A program made the translations under genes and the position numbers. DNA of 64,000 nt from Chromera velia (Eukaryota; Sar; Chromeraceae), in the NCBI GenBank assembly GCA_018398765.1, contig JAHBMJ010003975.1, forward strand, positions 1 through 64,000. The letters run 5' to 3'. Positions 20,777-31,836 of this stretch are shown here, one piece after another. The notes under the pieces were generated by a model, which had not been told where the DNA came from, searched no databases, and saw only the letters and a list, made by a program, of their open reading frames with translations. The stretch's first letter is position 1; each line of letters starts with the position of its first letter.

Positions 20777-21999
20777 CTACGTAGATGTGACTGCATAATG
20801 CTGGTACAACATAGACTAGAACTCAAACTCACATTAGATCCCAATGCTATCAATATTATTAAAGTTTTGCTTATTATGCGGCTGTTACGTGAATCACTCT
20901 CAGTGATTCACTAACAATGCAAAACTGGTTGGCCGGGGGCCATCATGCAAGTCTACTAGTAGGGTGCGCATGCATGCGCGCAGCGATGTAGGCTAAAAAT
21001 TGCAGCTACTGCTAGTGGACAAGTATATTTTATTTTAGATTTTATCAATCAATCAATCAAAAAGTTTATAAGCTATACAGTTTATGGAACTTAGGTATAT
21101 AAACAGTTTAGCACTGAGTTTACACAGTAAATTACACTTAAGTTTGGTTTCAGATGTTCGACTTTGCTTCAAAAAATGTGAGCCGCGGGGGGCAGTATGG
21201 GGCCACACCGGCCGTTCCGTTTTGAAGCAACTTTTAGCACTAGTTTTAGCTAGAGTTTTACCTAAGCCATGCATGCAAAAACCTGTATTTAGCTAGTCAA
21301 GCCGATAGTTAAGCTAATCGTTTAACAACTCAGGGTGTGACAACAGTTTCCCTATAATTTACGCTATAAAGACAAGTATCTATAAACCCAAATTATACTA
21401 ATATTACCAGTTTTAAGGCAGTTTAGTACTGACAGAAGTGTATATACCATACAAAAAGACTTTAGTTCAATTAACATACATGCAAACTGTTTTGTGAATC
21501 TCAGTACAATTTGAAAGCAGTGTGAGTCGCCAGATACGCGAACACGAGGATGCTGCAAGACTGACTAGGGACCCGAAGGAAGGAAGGAAGGAAGGAAGGA
21601 AGGAAGGCAAGCAGGTAGGAAGGAACAAAGGAACGAAGAAAGGAAAGGAGGAAGGGAGGAAGGGAGGAACAAAGGAAGAAAGGAAAGAGAAAGAGAAAGA
21701 CCAAGAGATGAACAAAAGATCTTAACGAGAAGACGTACGGAGGTCATGCAGCCTGTTCCACCCGAACGCTCTCAGGACGATCAACAAACGAATTTTCTTT
21801 TCTACCACCAGGCGGAAGAGTCGACTAGCATTCGCCCGAGAGAGAACAAAAGATGGATAGAGAGACATGAAGAAAGAAAGAGTCGAGAAAGGAAGCTCGA
21901 ACGACTTTGCAGCTTGCAAGACATCTAGTAAGATACCTTGACCCCCTTCCTTTTCTCTTCCTTTCCCCTGAATTCCATTGAGCTTCTTTCCTCCTTCCT
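20777..21999. other. AT-rich tail-to-tail intergenic region
   Basis: Between the endonuclease and the minus-strand disulfide isomerase gene. AT-rich, with a short hairpin at 20890-20910 (GTGAATCACTCTCAGTGATTCAC), a TGCATGCA at 21270, and a GGAA/AAGG purine tract at about 21575-21710. No coding sequence recognised. Confidence 0.6.
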
Positions 22000-22264
22000 C
22001 TACTTCTCCTTTTTCGGCTCTTCCTTCGCCTTCTCTTTCTTCGCCTCGTCCCCTGTCGTCTCAGGAGACTGGTCTCTCTCCTCTTCAGCAGCCTGCAAGC
22101 ACAATGGGCAAGGGGGGTACGATGAGTGAGTGGGTGAGTGAGTCTCTGTCTCTGTTTTGTGCCTGTCGGTCTATATTTCTCTCTCCCACCCCTCCCTTCT
22201 TCCTCTTTCTCTTTCCCTCTCTCTAGCTCTGCGTGTGTGTGTGTGTGTCAGTCTCTCCCTCCCC

Positions 22265-22322
<58 letters not shown>

Positions 22323-22702
22323 CCCCCCCCCCTCTCTCTTTCTGTCTCTGTGTGTGTACGTGCATGTATGTATGTGTTTAGCTGTGTGTGTGTGTGTGTG
22401 TGTCTGTCTGTCTGTCTGCGCGCGCGCGCGCGCGGGCCAGTGTGTGTCTGCGCGAGTGCGATAGCAAAAAACCGAGAGACAGGGAAGGAAACCAAGTCGA
22501 GGTCAGTCTTGGAGCATCCTTAGTCCACTCTTCAGGTGAGGAAAAAAAGAAAGAGAGAGACTTCAAATAACCCGAGAGCGTGAAGAAGACGTTGGCCGGA
22601 AGAAGGCAGCCATTGTGTATGTGTTTGTCTGTCTGTCAGGCAGTGGGATTGCAGATTGGAGGACAGATGAAAAATACCTGCCGAATTTCCAACCAACCAG
22701 CG

Positions 22703-22790
<88 letters not shown>

Positions 22791-23011
22791 NNNNNNNNNN
22801 NNNNNNNNNNNNNNNNNNNNNNNNNNNNNNNNNNNNNNNNNNNNNNNNNNNNNNNNNNNNNNNNNNNNNNNNNNNNNNNNNNNNNNNNNNNNNNNNNNNN
22901 NNNNNNNNNNNNNNNNNNNNNNNNNNNNNNNNNNNNNNNNNNNNNNNNNNNNNNNNNNNNNNNNNNNNNNNNNNNNNNNNNNNNNNNNNNNNNNNNNNNN
23001 NNNNNNNNNAC

Positions 23012-23079
<68 letters not shown>

Positions 23080-23176
23080 ACACACATACACACACACACA
23101 CACACACACCACACACACCACACACACCAACACACACCAACACACACCAACACACCCAGCCACACACCAACACACG

Positions 23177-23212
<36 letters not shown>

Positions 23213-23215
23213 TAC

Positions 23216-23285
<70 letters not shown>

Positions 23286-23382
23286 ACACACATACACACA
23301 CACACACACACACACCACACACACCACACACACCAACACACACCAACACACACCAACACACCCAGCCACACACCAACACACG

Positions 23383-23423
<41 letters not shown>

Positions 23424-23692
23424 ACATACGTACACCAACACACATACACCAACACACACACACACACACCTACACCAACACAAACACACCTACACCAACA
23501 CACACCAACACACACACGCACGCACACACCAACACACCCACACACACACAAAGGACAGAGAAGTACAAAGAGAAAGGCAAGGGAAATGGCGGCTTGGCAA
23601 GGAGAGCGTCGCCTATCCTGTAGAGAGAAGAGAAACCTCAGAGAGAGGTCAACGGTAAGAGAGAAAGAGAGGTCTGCAGGCACCTAGCTCAG

Positions 23693-23723
<31 letters not shown>

Positions 23724-25701
23724 TCCGACCTACGGACCGTGGGTTGGCTCGACAGTCCCTCCCCCCCTTCCTTCTGCAGTCTGGATACAGCCTGAGCGGC
23801 CTCCTCTACCTCCCGATCGGACCAGCTGTCGTCCAGACACATCACACAGGCCCATACCAGGAAGCCCAAAAAGGCAATCACAATCCCAAGAACAACCATC
23901 ACCACAGCAAGATTGCTAGAAGACCTAGAAGCGTACGTCAGGACTTCCCCGAACTGCAGACAAAGACAGGTGGAAAGAGAGAATGAGAGAGCGCAGTACT
24001 TCAGATTCGCCTGAACAGAATTCCTCTGCTCTCTTGCACTGTGGTCACACAAGAAGCGGGCACCGAGGGCGACAGGCACACGCACGACGGAAAGGACGAG
24101 GAATGAAAAACACATTCACTGTCCCCACGTGCTTCTGCGTGTCTTCATGAAATCATGGATTAAAAAAACAGGAAGACAGACGCTTTCGTTTCTTCGTTCG
24201 ATTCTCTGTTGAAAATCCGCACACCTTCTTTCTTTGCTGCTTCGGTCTTGAGAAATTCTTTTCTCTTCGTTTCTTCAACCACACTTTTTTCGCCACTCCT
24301 TCTGTAGGGTGTCTACCTTCCTTTCCCTTCCATTTGTGCAGCTTCACTTCCTTTCTTGCCTTCCTTCTTCAAACACATGTGAGTGTCAATCCGTGCATGC
24401 TGAATGAATAAATGAATGCAATACGTCAAAGGTCTCCTTCTGCCTTCTTTCACCATACACAATCAATCTGCTTTTCAAGTTCAAAAAAACAACCGAACCT
24501 CCCTTGACATCAAGCAGAAAAAAACGTCAAGTGTCTATCGACTTGCCTTCTCTCTAAAAACCCGAATGAGGCGGTTTGTGGCCCCCTCCTCCCACTCCTT
24601 CTGAGGTTTCAATCCCCCTGATGCCACCCTCTGCAGGCCCTCCTCTAGGGCAGAGAGCGTCAACAGGTTTTCATCCTGCCACAACAACCTGGCCTTCGGT
24701 TGGTCTCCCAACACGACAACCGCAGGGAGCTGCCTGTCGGAGATGCGGTACGTCTTCAGAGCAGCGCTGTATTGGTCAAAATCGACTGTGCCGAACGCAA
24801 AGGTGTCGCGCCACTTGAGCGCTGACTGTTTGATCTTACTTCTCTCCTCTTCCCCTATGTCCCCCGGTCTGTGTGCAATCATGACCAGTCGCCGTTTGGC
24901 ATTTGTCAGCTCAAAGAAATTCGATCCACCGATCACGCTCACCAACGGAAATCGGTAAACATCAAGCAAAAGCTCCAGACGGTCTGTTGCAGCCTCACTC
25001 TCCCACACCGGCTGGTTCGATTCTTCCTTCACCCCCTCTGCGTTGATGAAAAAGAGACGAAAACCCCCCGCCTCTCCTCCTGAGGGGAAACTTTCCGAGG
25101 ACGCCAACCCCTCTGCAAACACAAACGTAAACCGATCACGACGCTTGGCTGCTACGCTCGCGTAAGCAGAGGGCGCAGTGGCGCTTCCTCCCTCATACGA
25201 CGCGAGGAAGATCGTTAGCTCGGTCGACATCTTGGCAGCTTTGACAAATCCTGCCAGTTCGCTCTCGGAAGAGACGACCGTCACGGGGGGGGCACTCATC
25301 CGTTGGACAAAAGCCCCAAGGGCATCTGCCCGTCTGGCCCCGTTATAGTCCATGGGGGGTGATTTGGTCCCATCAGGGAAAAACTTGATTGTTGGGTACC
25401 CTCTCACGCCGTGGGTGTTGCACGGATCTTTGTGCGCAGTGCAGTCGACTTTCCCGAAGCTTCCGATGCGTTTGCCCTGTGCTTCTTCGAGTGAGAGCAC
25501 GGACTGTGCGGCCTTCTCAAATTCGGGAAGCAGTCTCTTACAGTGACCACACCAGGGGGCATAAAACTCTATCAGCCACCCTCCAGAGAGTCTGTCTCCT
25601 GACTTGAACGTCTCGCTCGTCAAGTCATGCACATGCTCTTCAGACACAGCCAGTCCGACCAAAAGGACCACCAGGGTCCCGAACTTTCCTAACCAGAACA
25701 T
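22000..25701 (-). CDS. Membrane-anchored protein disulfide isomerase (TMX3-like)
   Basis: Three exons on the minus strand: 25701-24547, 23953-23738 and 22092-22000, giving 487 residues. Residues 1-20 are a signal peptide. A thioredoxin domain follows with the redox site WCGHC (CGHC 51-54) and the cis-proline block RGYPTIKFF. Two further thioredoxin-like regions follow. Exon 2 supplies one membrane span (VVMVVLGIVIAFLGFLVWAC), and exon 3 a charged cytosolic tail ending KKEK, a dilysine (KKXX) ER-retrieval signal. This order is that of TMX3-type ER oxidoreductases. Exon 1 ends at AAG before GCAAGT, a consensus GC-AG donor, in phase 0 with exon 2. Without splicing, the frame stops after three codons and would give a soluble form. 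The exon 2 donor at 23737 is less certain. The intron 2 gap and CA repeats are non-coding. Confidence 0.8.
22200..22460 (+). repeat. (CT)n/(GT)n/(GC)n microsatellite in isomerase intron
   Basis: Successive CT, GT, GTCT and CG dinucleotide tracts inside the last intron of the TMX3-like gene. No coding role. Confidence 0.9.
22704..23560 (+). repeat. (CA)n satellite with higher-order copies and assembly gap
   Basis: Imperfect CA/CACACCAA repeat around the gap. A longer unit ending in CCCAGCCACACACCAACACA and CGCACGCAC occurs twice, 206 bases apart (CCCAGC at 23155 and 23361). Open frames here (VCVC or THTH runs) are artefacts. Confidence 0.9.
22791..23009. other. Assembly gap (219 N)
   Basis: Run of N within the CA satellite. 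The real length is unknown and is probably set by collapsed repeat copies. Confidence 1.
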
Positions 25702-26457
25702 TCCGATGATTCAACGGGAGGGGAGGGAAGTGCAAAGGAAAACAAAAGAGGAGGAGGGAGGAGACGAAGTCTGCTGAGTGAAGTGCAGACTGAGCGAGAC
25801 CCTATCAGAGAAGAGATCAGTCTTGATTCAATGTGAAGAGATCAGTCTCCCGACTTCTCGAACCTACCAATGGAGAAGCGATCGGAATTCTGAATGGAAG
25901 AGAAAGAGGGAGAAATTTTGGACCATTAACTGGAGGACTTCAGCTGGGACGGCGGGCGATCGAGGATTCATGATCATTTCATTATCAGACGATTTTTTTG
26001 TGTAGTCGACTGCATGCATTGCGGTGCGCGGCGCCGGGCGCCATGATCGCGCGATCAGATGGCAGCGCGCGTGGCGCCCAAGTAATTGGCTCCGCGCGCG
26101 CGTCGCCGCGGCCGCGATTGACACATGCATGCATTGGATGCACGCTGCGCAACACGCGTGAGACTGTCTTCATTGAACAACAGTTACAACACTAAGCGAC
26201 AGTCTGAGACTTCTATCAGCAATGAATGTCGTGACACTGTACAAATCGACAAGCTTGCCCCGTCGATCTATCTAAGTCAGATCCCTGGTTTTGTAAGTCC
26301 GGGATTCTGGCATGCATCATGCACTGACTCAATCTATGCATGGCTGATGTTTCGAAGAACCCCGCTTAAAACAACGGTGCGTGTGAAACAGTTGCACACG
26401 CAACAGTGGAGTGGAAGAGTGCATATATAAGTGTATGGCACTGTACATTGGCACACG
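25702..26457. promoter_or_regulatory. Head-to-head intergenic region with CpG palindromes
   Basis: 757 bases between the isomerase (-) and the methyltransferase (+). A CpG-rich island spans about 26020-26160, with palindromes GGCGCCGGGCGCC, GATCGCGCGATC and CCGCGGCCGCG. TGCATGCA sites at 26011 and 26126 flank it on both sides. Confidence 0.5.
26424..26430 (+). promoter_or_regulatory. Candidate TATA box of the methyltransferase gene
   Basis: TATATAA lies 28 bases before the ATG at 26458. If used, the 5' leader would be only a few bases long. Confidence 0.4.
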
Positions 26458-27015
26458 ATGTCGTTGCCGCAAGAGAACCACCAGAGAGATCAGTACTTTT
26501 TCGCCCCACCAACGCGGGAGTTTCTCCGAGAATTTGTCCAGGGCTACCAGTCACCCTGCCTGTTGTTCATGCCGTCAATGGCATCAGAGCTTCCGGCCGT
26601 CCGTTGTTTGGACATTGACGATCGATTCGAGGGCATCTCCCCAGGATTCCGACTTTTCGATGCCTACCGTCCAGCGCGCCCTGCAGACGACCCTCCCTAC
26701 GACATCATTATCGCAGACCCTCCATTTGACAAGCTCCGAGTGGATCAGCTGTACAAGTGTATGAGGGAGCTCGGCATGACAGAGGAAGGGGGTCCCCGTC
26801 TGCTCCTTTCTTACCCTCTGCGTCGGGAAGAAGCACTCCTCGCCTCCTTCCCTTCACTAAGACCCATGCCAGACGAGTTCAATTTGCCTCAGTACTGTTC
26901 AGTCAACTTGAAGCGGAAGACAGAAGAAGGAGACCAAGAGGAGGGCAGCAGGATCCGATGGTATGCAAACTTTGCACCGGACGAACAAGAGCGGCAACTC
27001 CCAGAAAGACTTTGA
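26458..27015 (+). CDS. N6-adenine-type methyltransferase (EEF1AKMT1/Efm5-like)
   Basis: Single exon of 185 residues from the ATG at 26458; the frame is open upstream only to a GTG. It carries the DPPF catalytic motif in YDIIIADPPF (residues 81-90), preceded by an N-terminal block DQYFFAPPTREFLREFVQ resembling the FWYS..T region of the family. Proteins named N6-adenine methyltransferase with DPPY/DPPF here are in animals and yeast lysine methyltransferases of elongation factor 1A (EEF1AKMT1/Efm5). The substrate is therefore more likely protein than DNA, by family analogy only. Length is slightly under the usual 200-215 residues. Confidence 0.75.
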   Translation: MSLPQENHQRDQYFFAPPTREFLREFVQGYQSPCLLFMPSMASELPAVRCLDIDDRFEGISPGFRLFDAYRPARPADDPPYDIIIADPPFDKLRVDQLYKCMRELGMTEEGGPRLLLSYPLRREEALLASFPSLRPMPDEFNLPQYCSVNLKRKTEEGDQEEGSRIRWYANFAPDEQERQLPERL

Positions 27016-27558
27016 CCACCATGCGTCTCAAGAAAATCAATTTATTTAAACGATGATGCATGCAGCGTTTCTCCCTCCAAATACGGGTCATACTTCATGC
27101 GGCATTCGGGAACCCCATACTTGACTCTTCCTGGTACTGGGTGATTTTCGTTCTTTCTCAATTCCCTAAAATCTTCCTTCCTTCTTTCCTTCTTTCCTTC
27201 TTTCTTCTTTCCTTCCTTCCTTCCTTCTTTCCTTCCTTCTTTCCTTCCTTCCTTCCTTCCTTGCTTCCTTCCTACTCTCCTTCCTTCCTTCCTTCCTTCC
27301 TTCTTTCCTTCCTTCCTTTCTTCTTTCCTTCCTTCCTTCCTTCCTTCCTTCCTTCCCTTCTACCCTCCTTCCTTCCTTCCTTCCTTCCTTCCTTCCTTGC
27401 TTCTTTCCTTCCTTCCTTTCTTCTTTCCTTCTTTCCGTCTTCCCTTCCTTTCTTCCTTCATTCCTTGATTGCTTTCTTTCTTTCTTTCTTTCTTTCTTGC
27501 TTTTTTTCTTTCTTTCTTTCTTTCTTTCTTTCTTGCTTTTTTTCTTTCTTGCTTTTTT

Positions 27559-27598
<40 letters not shown>

Positions 27599-28231
27599 TC
27601 CTTCCTTCCTCCCTCCCTTCCTTGCTTCCTTCTTTTTTTCATTCATTCATTCATTCATTCATCCAATCATTCATTCATTCATTCATTCATTCATTCAGTC
27701 AGTCAGTCAGTCAGTCAGTCGGTCAGCCGGTCAGTCGGTCAGTCGGTCAGTCGGTCAGTCGGTCAGTCGGTCAGTCGGTCAGTCGGTCAGTCGGTCAGTC
27801 AGTCAGTCAGTCAGTCAGTCAGTCAGCCAGCGGCCAACCAGTCAGTCCGTCAGTCAGTCAGTCAGTGAGTCAGTCATTCATTCAGTCAATCACTGAAACA
27901 TTCAACTTTCTCCTTTTCACTTCTTCCTTCCATTCAATTCTCTCTCTTGCTCTCTGTTTTTATATGTGGTTTTTAGGGGTAGGGGGTGGGGGGTACACAC
28001 GTAGTCTAGGGGGTAGTGGGTGGGGTGGGGTGGCGGGTCGGGGAGGGTGCATTTCTTTCAGTGTTTTATTTCTTTCTCGCATTGAACTCTTTGGGTTAAC
28101 GCCGCTTACAGTCTGACCAACCCATGATGTGAATCGTTTTTTCGCTGTGAATCTTCACCGGGGAAGTTCACCGAACAGCCAACCCACCACCCACCAGCCA
28201 CCACTGTGGCACCACAACCCAAACCACATAC

Positions 28232-28262
<31 letters not shown>

Positions 28263-28999
28263 CTGGCACACACACATACACAACTAATTAAGACAAAAGT
28301 AGACAAAAGTACTAATTGCTACACGAAAAACGTGTTGCAGTTTTAAGTTAATTAGATTGGGTACTAGTTAGTAGTTAGAGCATCATCATCATACGCCATC
28401 GCCATCGGCCTATAAATAGACGTCTAGTGTTCGGCGGCAACGCACGATCGAGGCAGTTCGGTAGCATTTATCTAGGCATTTATATAGTTAAAGTAGTTGT
28501 AAAAAGTCATCCATAGTTACCCTAGAAGTTGCATATTTAAAAGTGCTGATACAGTTTTTAACATCTTTTTCTTTGTACAAGATATGTACTACAAACCCCC
28601 CTGACACTATAAGCTATACTTGATCGAAGGCTGTCGAGGATAGTCCTAGAGATGGTCTTATATTAATTAGTCTTGATCGAAGGCGGCCGGAGACCGCCGA
28701 AGAAAATCGTATGTCTTGATGGAAAGCCGCCGAAGGCGGACAACGTTTGCGTCGAGAGGGGCATCAGAAAACCCTTACACAAAGAAAAGAAGACAGGGAG
28801 TGGAAAGAGATGGTGTAAGGGGATTGGGAGCTAAGGAGAAGAGAAAAGCTCTCTGTCTCTTTTGATTATTTCTCCCCAAAGTCTGTGACTGCCCATGTTC
28901 ATGTATCTTCGCGGCCAATTGTGCAGTCTGCTGACAGTGTAGTTAGTCCTTCTTCAATATACCGAATTCAAATGCATCAAATTCTCTTGCAGAAATTGT
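27016..28999. repeat. Tetranucleotide satellites and AT-rich spacer
   Basis: Begins with 150 bases of unremarkable 3' flank. Then (CTTT/CTTC)n runs at about 27175-27645, (CATT)n at about 27640-27695, and a (CAGT)n/(CGGT)n array to about 27890. A G-rich patch (GGGGTAGGGGGTGGGG) follows at about 27975-28045, then CA repeats at about 28235-28280. The remainder is AT-rich with the GATCGAAGGCGGCCG motif family listed separately. Open frames over the satellites are artefacts. Confidence 0.85.
28619..28740 (+). repeat. GATCGAAGGCGGCCG motif cluster
   Basis: Two to three diverged units of a short motif, TTGATCGAAGGCGGCCG followed by a mirror GGCCGCCGAAGA, at about 28619, 28673 and 28714. A further copy with a perfect stem (GGCGGCCGTAGGCCGCC) is at 29998-30037, and a partial at 29981. 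The stem could fold in RNA or DNA. No coding role seen. Confidence 0.55.
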
Positions 29000-29000
29000 T

Positions 29001-29453
29001 GCATGTCGGGGACGAGTGAAGTGCTTTTTGCCCCCCTAAAGCGGCGCATTTTCATAAAAAACTCGTTCTCATAATTGGTAAGGAGTTAGAAGCTGAAACT
29101 TTGTGTAAGAAGACGTTGTAACGATAGAAAAAGACCTATGAAACAGATTTTTCATATCATTTCTAGAAACATAGGCTGCCATACAAATTTTATAAGTTTT
29201 ATACCGTTTTTTTTACTGTTAAAAACCGTTAAAAAATGACTGCAAAATCAAAAAATTTGTATGGCAGCCTATATTTCTAGAAATGATATAAAAAATGTGT
29301 TCCATAGGTCTTTTTCCATCGTTACAACGTCTTCTTACACAAAGTTTCAGCTTCTAACTCCTTACCAATTATGAGAATGAGTTTTTTGCGGAAAAGCGCC
29401 GGTCTCTTATGCAGAGGGGGGGGCAAAAAGCACCTCACTCGTCCCCAGCATGC
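29001..29453. mobile_element. Foldback MITE, copy 2
   Basis: About 453 bases, the same family and size as 8052-8504. It begins GCATGTCGGGGACGAGTG and ends with its complement (CACTCGTCCCCAGCATGC). The arms contain the same inner words (ACTCGTTCTCATAATTGG, AAGACGTTGTAACGATAG, CTAGAAACATAGGCTGCC). Non-autonomous, with no coding sequence. Confidence 0.8.
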
Positions 29454-30447
29454 ATGTAGACAAACAGGCAAGAGTACAAAGGCAGGAGAGAGAACGCATC
29501 TCTCGAAGTGAGAGGACTTCGTGTACGGTGCTGGCAGGGAGCAATCTATCAGTCATTTTGTCAGGTCGCAAACGTCACCCTCGGATCTTCTCTAGGCATC
29601 AGCTAAAGAAAAAAAAAAAGAAAAAAAAATAAGCGATCAGAAGAGATTTTTTTTTTTCCCTTTTTTTCTTTACTTTTTTACTCTAAACAACACTTAACAA
29701 CAGTTGTGCAACATATGAACAACACTTGTGCAACACTTAAACAACAGTTGTTTGACTGCATGAAGAAGAAGAAAAAAAAGAAATAAAATAAAGGGTTTTA
29801 GAGGATCTTTTTTTTTTTTTCTCTTTAGCCGACGCCTAGGATCTTCTGATAATGAGGAGGACTCTAAGTCAGATGAAGAGTAAATTAGATTTAATGATGA
29901 GGAGTGCATCAGTGATCAAAACATTTTTTTATGTATAATATTTTTTATACTACTGAAAATGCAATGAGCCACATTATGAGCGCCGAAGATGGTCTTAATA
30001 TTGATCGAAGGCGGCCGTAGGCCGCCGAAGATGGGCCTTAGATGGCAGTATTTTGATCGATTCTAAAAAGTTCATAGCTTAAATTAGTGTTAGAGAGGTG
30101 GTACTACAACTTAACATGTTTTACAAATAGCTAGTTATAACCTTAAAAACATGCAGCGCTAGATACAGCGCTAACGTATATATTTTATGGTAGTTTAGGT
30201 GGTAGTAAATTGTTTAAACTTTATAGTTTATTCATATATTTTCTTTTAATTTGTATGCAAGTACTTTAATTGTACATGATACTTGCCTTATACATCCTTA
30301 TACCACAGGAGACTTGATAAAGTGGGAGTCACTGAGGCGCACGGTGCAGGCGCACGGTGCTGCGCGCCGTGCGCGGACCGACTTGATATATATAGTCGAT
30401 CGATCCCTATCTGGACATTGAAGCTGACGAGTTGATAGCTCTTCACT
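29454..30447. other. AT-rich tail-to-tail spacer with dispersed repeat
   Basis: It contains the second copy of the ~250-bp repeat (about 29585-29830, opposite orientation to 17155-17400), the GGCGGCCG hairpin near 30010, AT-rich sequence, and a GC patch with GGCGCACGGTGC repeats at about 30334-30395. No gene seen. Confidence 0.6.
29585..29830 (-). repeat. Dispersed ~250-bp repeat, copy 2 (inverted relative to copy 1)
   Basis: The core 29689-29761 (AACAACAGTTGTGCAACA.., ending GACTGCA) is the reverse complement of the core at 17236-17310. It is flanked by poly(T)/poly(A) and a GGATC(T)n edge like copy 1. Confidence 0.5.
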
Positions 30448-31836
30448 TTAAGTGTCAAGAAGTATCAGGGAGGTCGCTTGCTGAAGGAATGGGAGCACAA
30501 GCGAACCCTCAGGTTGCTCGTCTTCTGCAATTTTAAGCGCCGTTTGTCCATTCCCGTCCAGAGCAACCACGTCGATCCCTTTTGAAACAAGCAGCTCTGC
30601 AATCGTCTTCTTTTTCTGAAACACGCTACTCTCAACCTCTTCCGATTCGTCTGTTCGTGCAACGAAGTGCAGAGCTGTGCTACCATCGTTGGATGTTGCA
30701 TGCAGGTCGGCACCGCTCTCTAACAACAGCTCCGTGACACCCAGTGCACCGATCCAGGCCGCAAGATGGAGGACTGTCGCTCCTGATTCGACCCTTGCAT
30801 GAATATCGGCCCCTCGAGAAATCAGAAGCTCTGCAATGTCTCTGTGGTCTCTCGGAACTTCGTCAAATATCACAGCAGTCTGATGAAGAGGGGTTAGTCC
30901 CTTTCCATCTGTGTCATTCACTCTTGCACCATGGTTCAACAACGTCTCCACCACATCTCTGTGACCATACCCAATTGCAGGGAAAATAGAAGTCCTGCAC
31001 AATGCGTCCGTCGTCTTTGAATTCACATCTGCACCGCGTCTCTGCAAAAGTCGGACGAGGTCTAACAGACCAGATTGTGCAGCATAAAGGAGAGGCGTCA
31101 CCCCTTTGTCAGTCACTGCGTCCACTTCTGCCCCACTCGCCACGAGGAATTCGGCAATCTCCGGTTTGCCTTCCCGGCAGGCGATGTGGAGGGCCCTCTT
31201 GCCTCCCTCATTCCCTCCCCCTTCACGACAAACTTCAAGTCCAGCCCCCGCTCCCACCAGGATCTCCACCGCCTCCAAACTCCCAAACGTCACAGCTCCC
31301 ATCAACGCACTTTCTTTGACCATCTGCTGTTCTCCCTCTCCATCACCCCCCCCGGCCGGCCTCTCAACGAGGGTGTCCACTTCCGCCCCCACCTTTAGGA
31401 GAAGCTCTACGTCTTCTTTCTTCTCCCTCTCCCCCGTCTCCATGAATGCGTTGAGGGCCTCACGCAGCGTCTCAGCCGACACTGCTTGGAAGGAACGCAC
31501 GTTGCCGATATCGAGGGCAAAGAGGGGCTCTAAGTCTATTCGGTAATACAGACTCATGAGCGTGTTCAATTCCACCCTCACACTCTTCCTCATTTCTCCC
31601 ACTTGCTTTTCAATTCGATCGAGAGCGGCTGCCTCTGTCGGAAGCAGAGCAGAAGACGAGTCAACGTCTTGCACAGGATGAGACGGGGCAGCGTCTCCTG
31701 TCGGTTCGTCAGGAAACTCGACGGTACACAGCAGAGTGTGCACATTCTGCACCATGCTGACAACCTCTGTGAGACTCTCAGCGAGTCTCTGTAGCCCTTG
31801 GCGGACAGGGGCAAGAGTGGCTGCTGATCGTTTCAT
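30448..31836 (-). CDS. Ankyrin-repeat protein B (paralogue of A)
   Basis: Single-exon gene of 462 residues from the ATG at 31836 (MKRSAATLAPV). It is collinear with ankyrin A through the N-terminal region (DRIEKQVGEMRKSVRVELN, then DLEPLFALDIGNV) and all ankyrin repeats. Differences concentrate in the middle repeats (ALHIACREGKPEIAEFLVAS; TPLLYAAQSGLLDLVRLL). The C-terminus is shorter and ends LILLDT. Nucleotide similarity reaches into the upstream flank to about 32050. The frame is intact in both copies and many changes are silent or conservative, so both are probably under selection. It is head-to-head with the phosphatase gene. Confidence 0.9.
   Translation of the reverse strand: MKRSAATLAPVRQGLQRLAESLTEVVSMVQNVHTLLCTVEFPDEPTGDAAPSHPVQDVDSSSALLPTEAAALDRIEKQVGEMRKSVRVELNTLMSLYYRIDLEPLFALDIGNVRSFQAVSAETLREALNAFMETGEREKKEDVELLLKVGAEVDTLVERPAGGGDGEGEQQMVKESALMGAVTFGSLEAVEILVGAGAGLEVCREGGGNEGGKRALHIACREGKPEIAEFLVASGAEVDAVTDKGVTPLLYAAQSGLLDLVRLLQRRGADVNSKTTDALCRTSIFPAIGYGHRDVVETLLNHGARVNDTDGKGLTPLHQTAVIFDEVPRDHRDIAELLISRGADIHARVESGATVLHLAAWIGALGVTELLLESGADLHATSNDGSTALHFVARTDESEEVESSVFQKKKTIAELLVSKGIDVVALDGNGQTALKIAEDEQPEGSLVLPFLQQATSLILLDT

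Noticed and set aside
22532-23683. Long VCVC / THTH frames across the CA satellite and gap
   Set aside because: Dinucleotide repeat and N bases read as protein; no gene.
27975-28045. G-rich GGGGTAGGGGG tract as a telomere-like or G4 array
   Set aside because: Too short and irregular to be telomeric; no repeated heptamer.
27165-28116. Ser/Phe/Leu-rich frames and regularly spaced CAGTCGGT repeats resembling a CRISPR or repeat protein
   Set aside because: Units are 4-8 bases without unique spacers; simple satellite DNA, not CRISPR.
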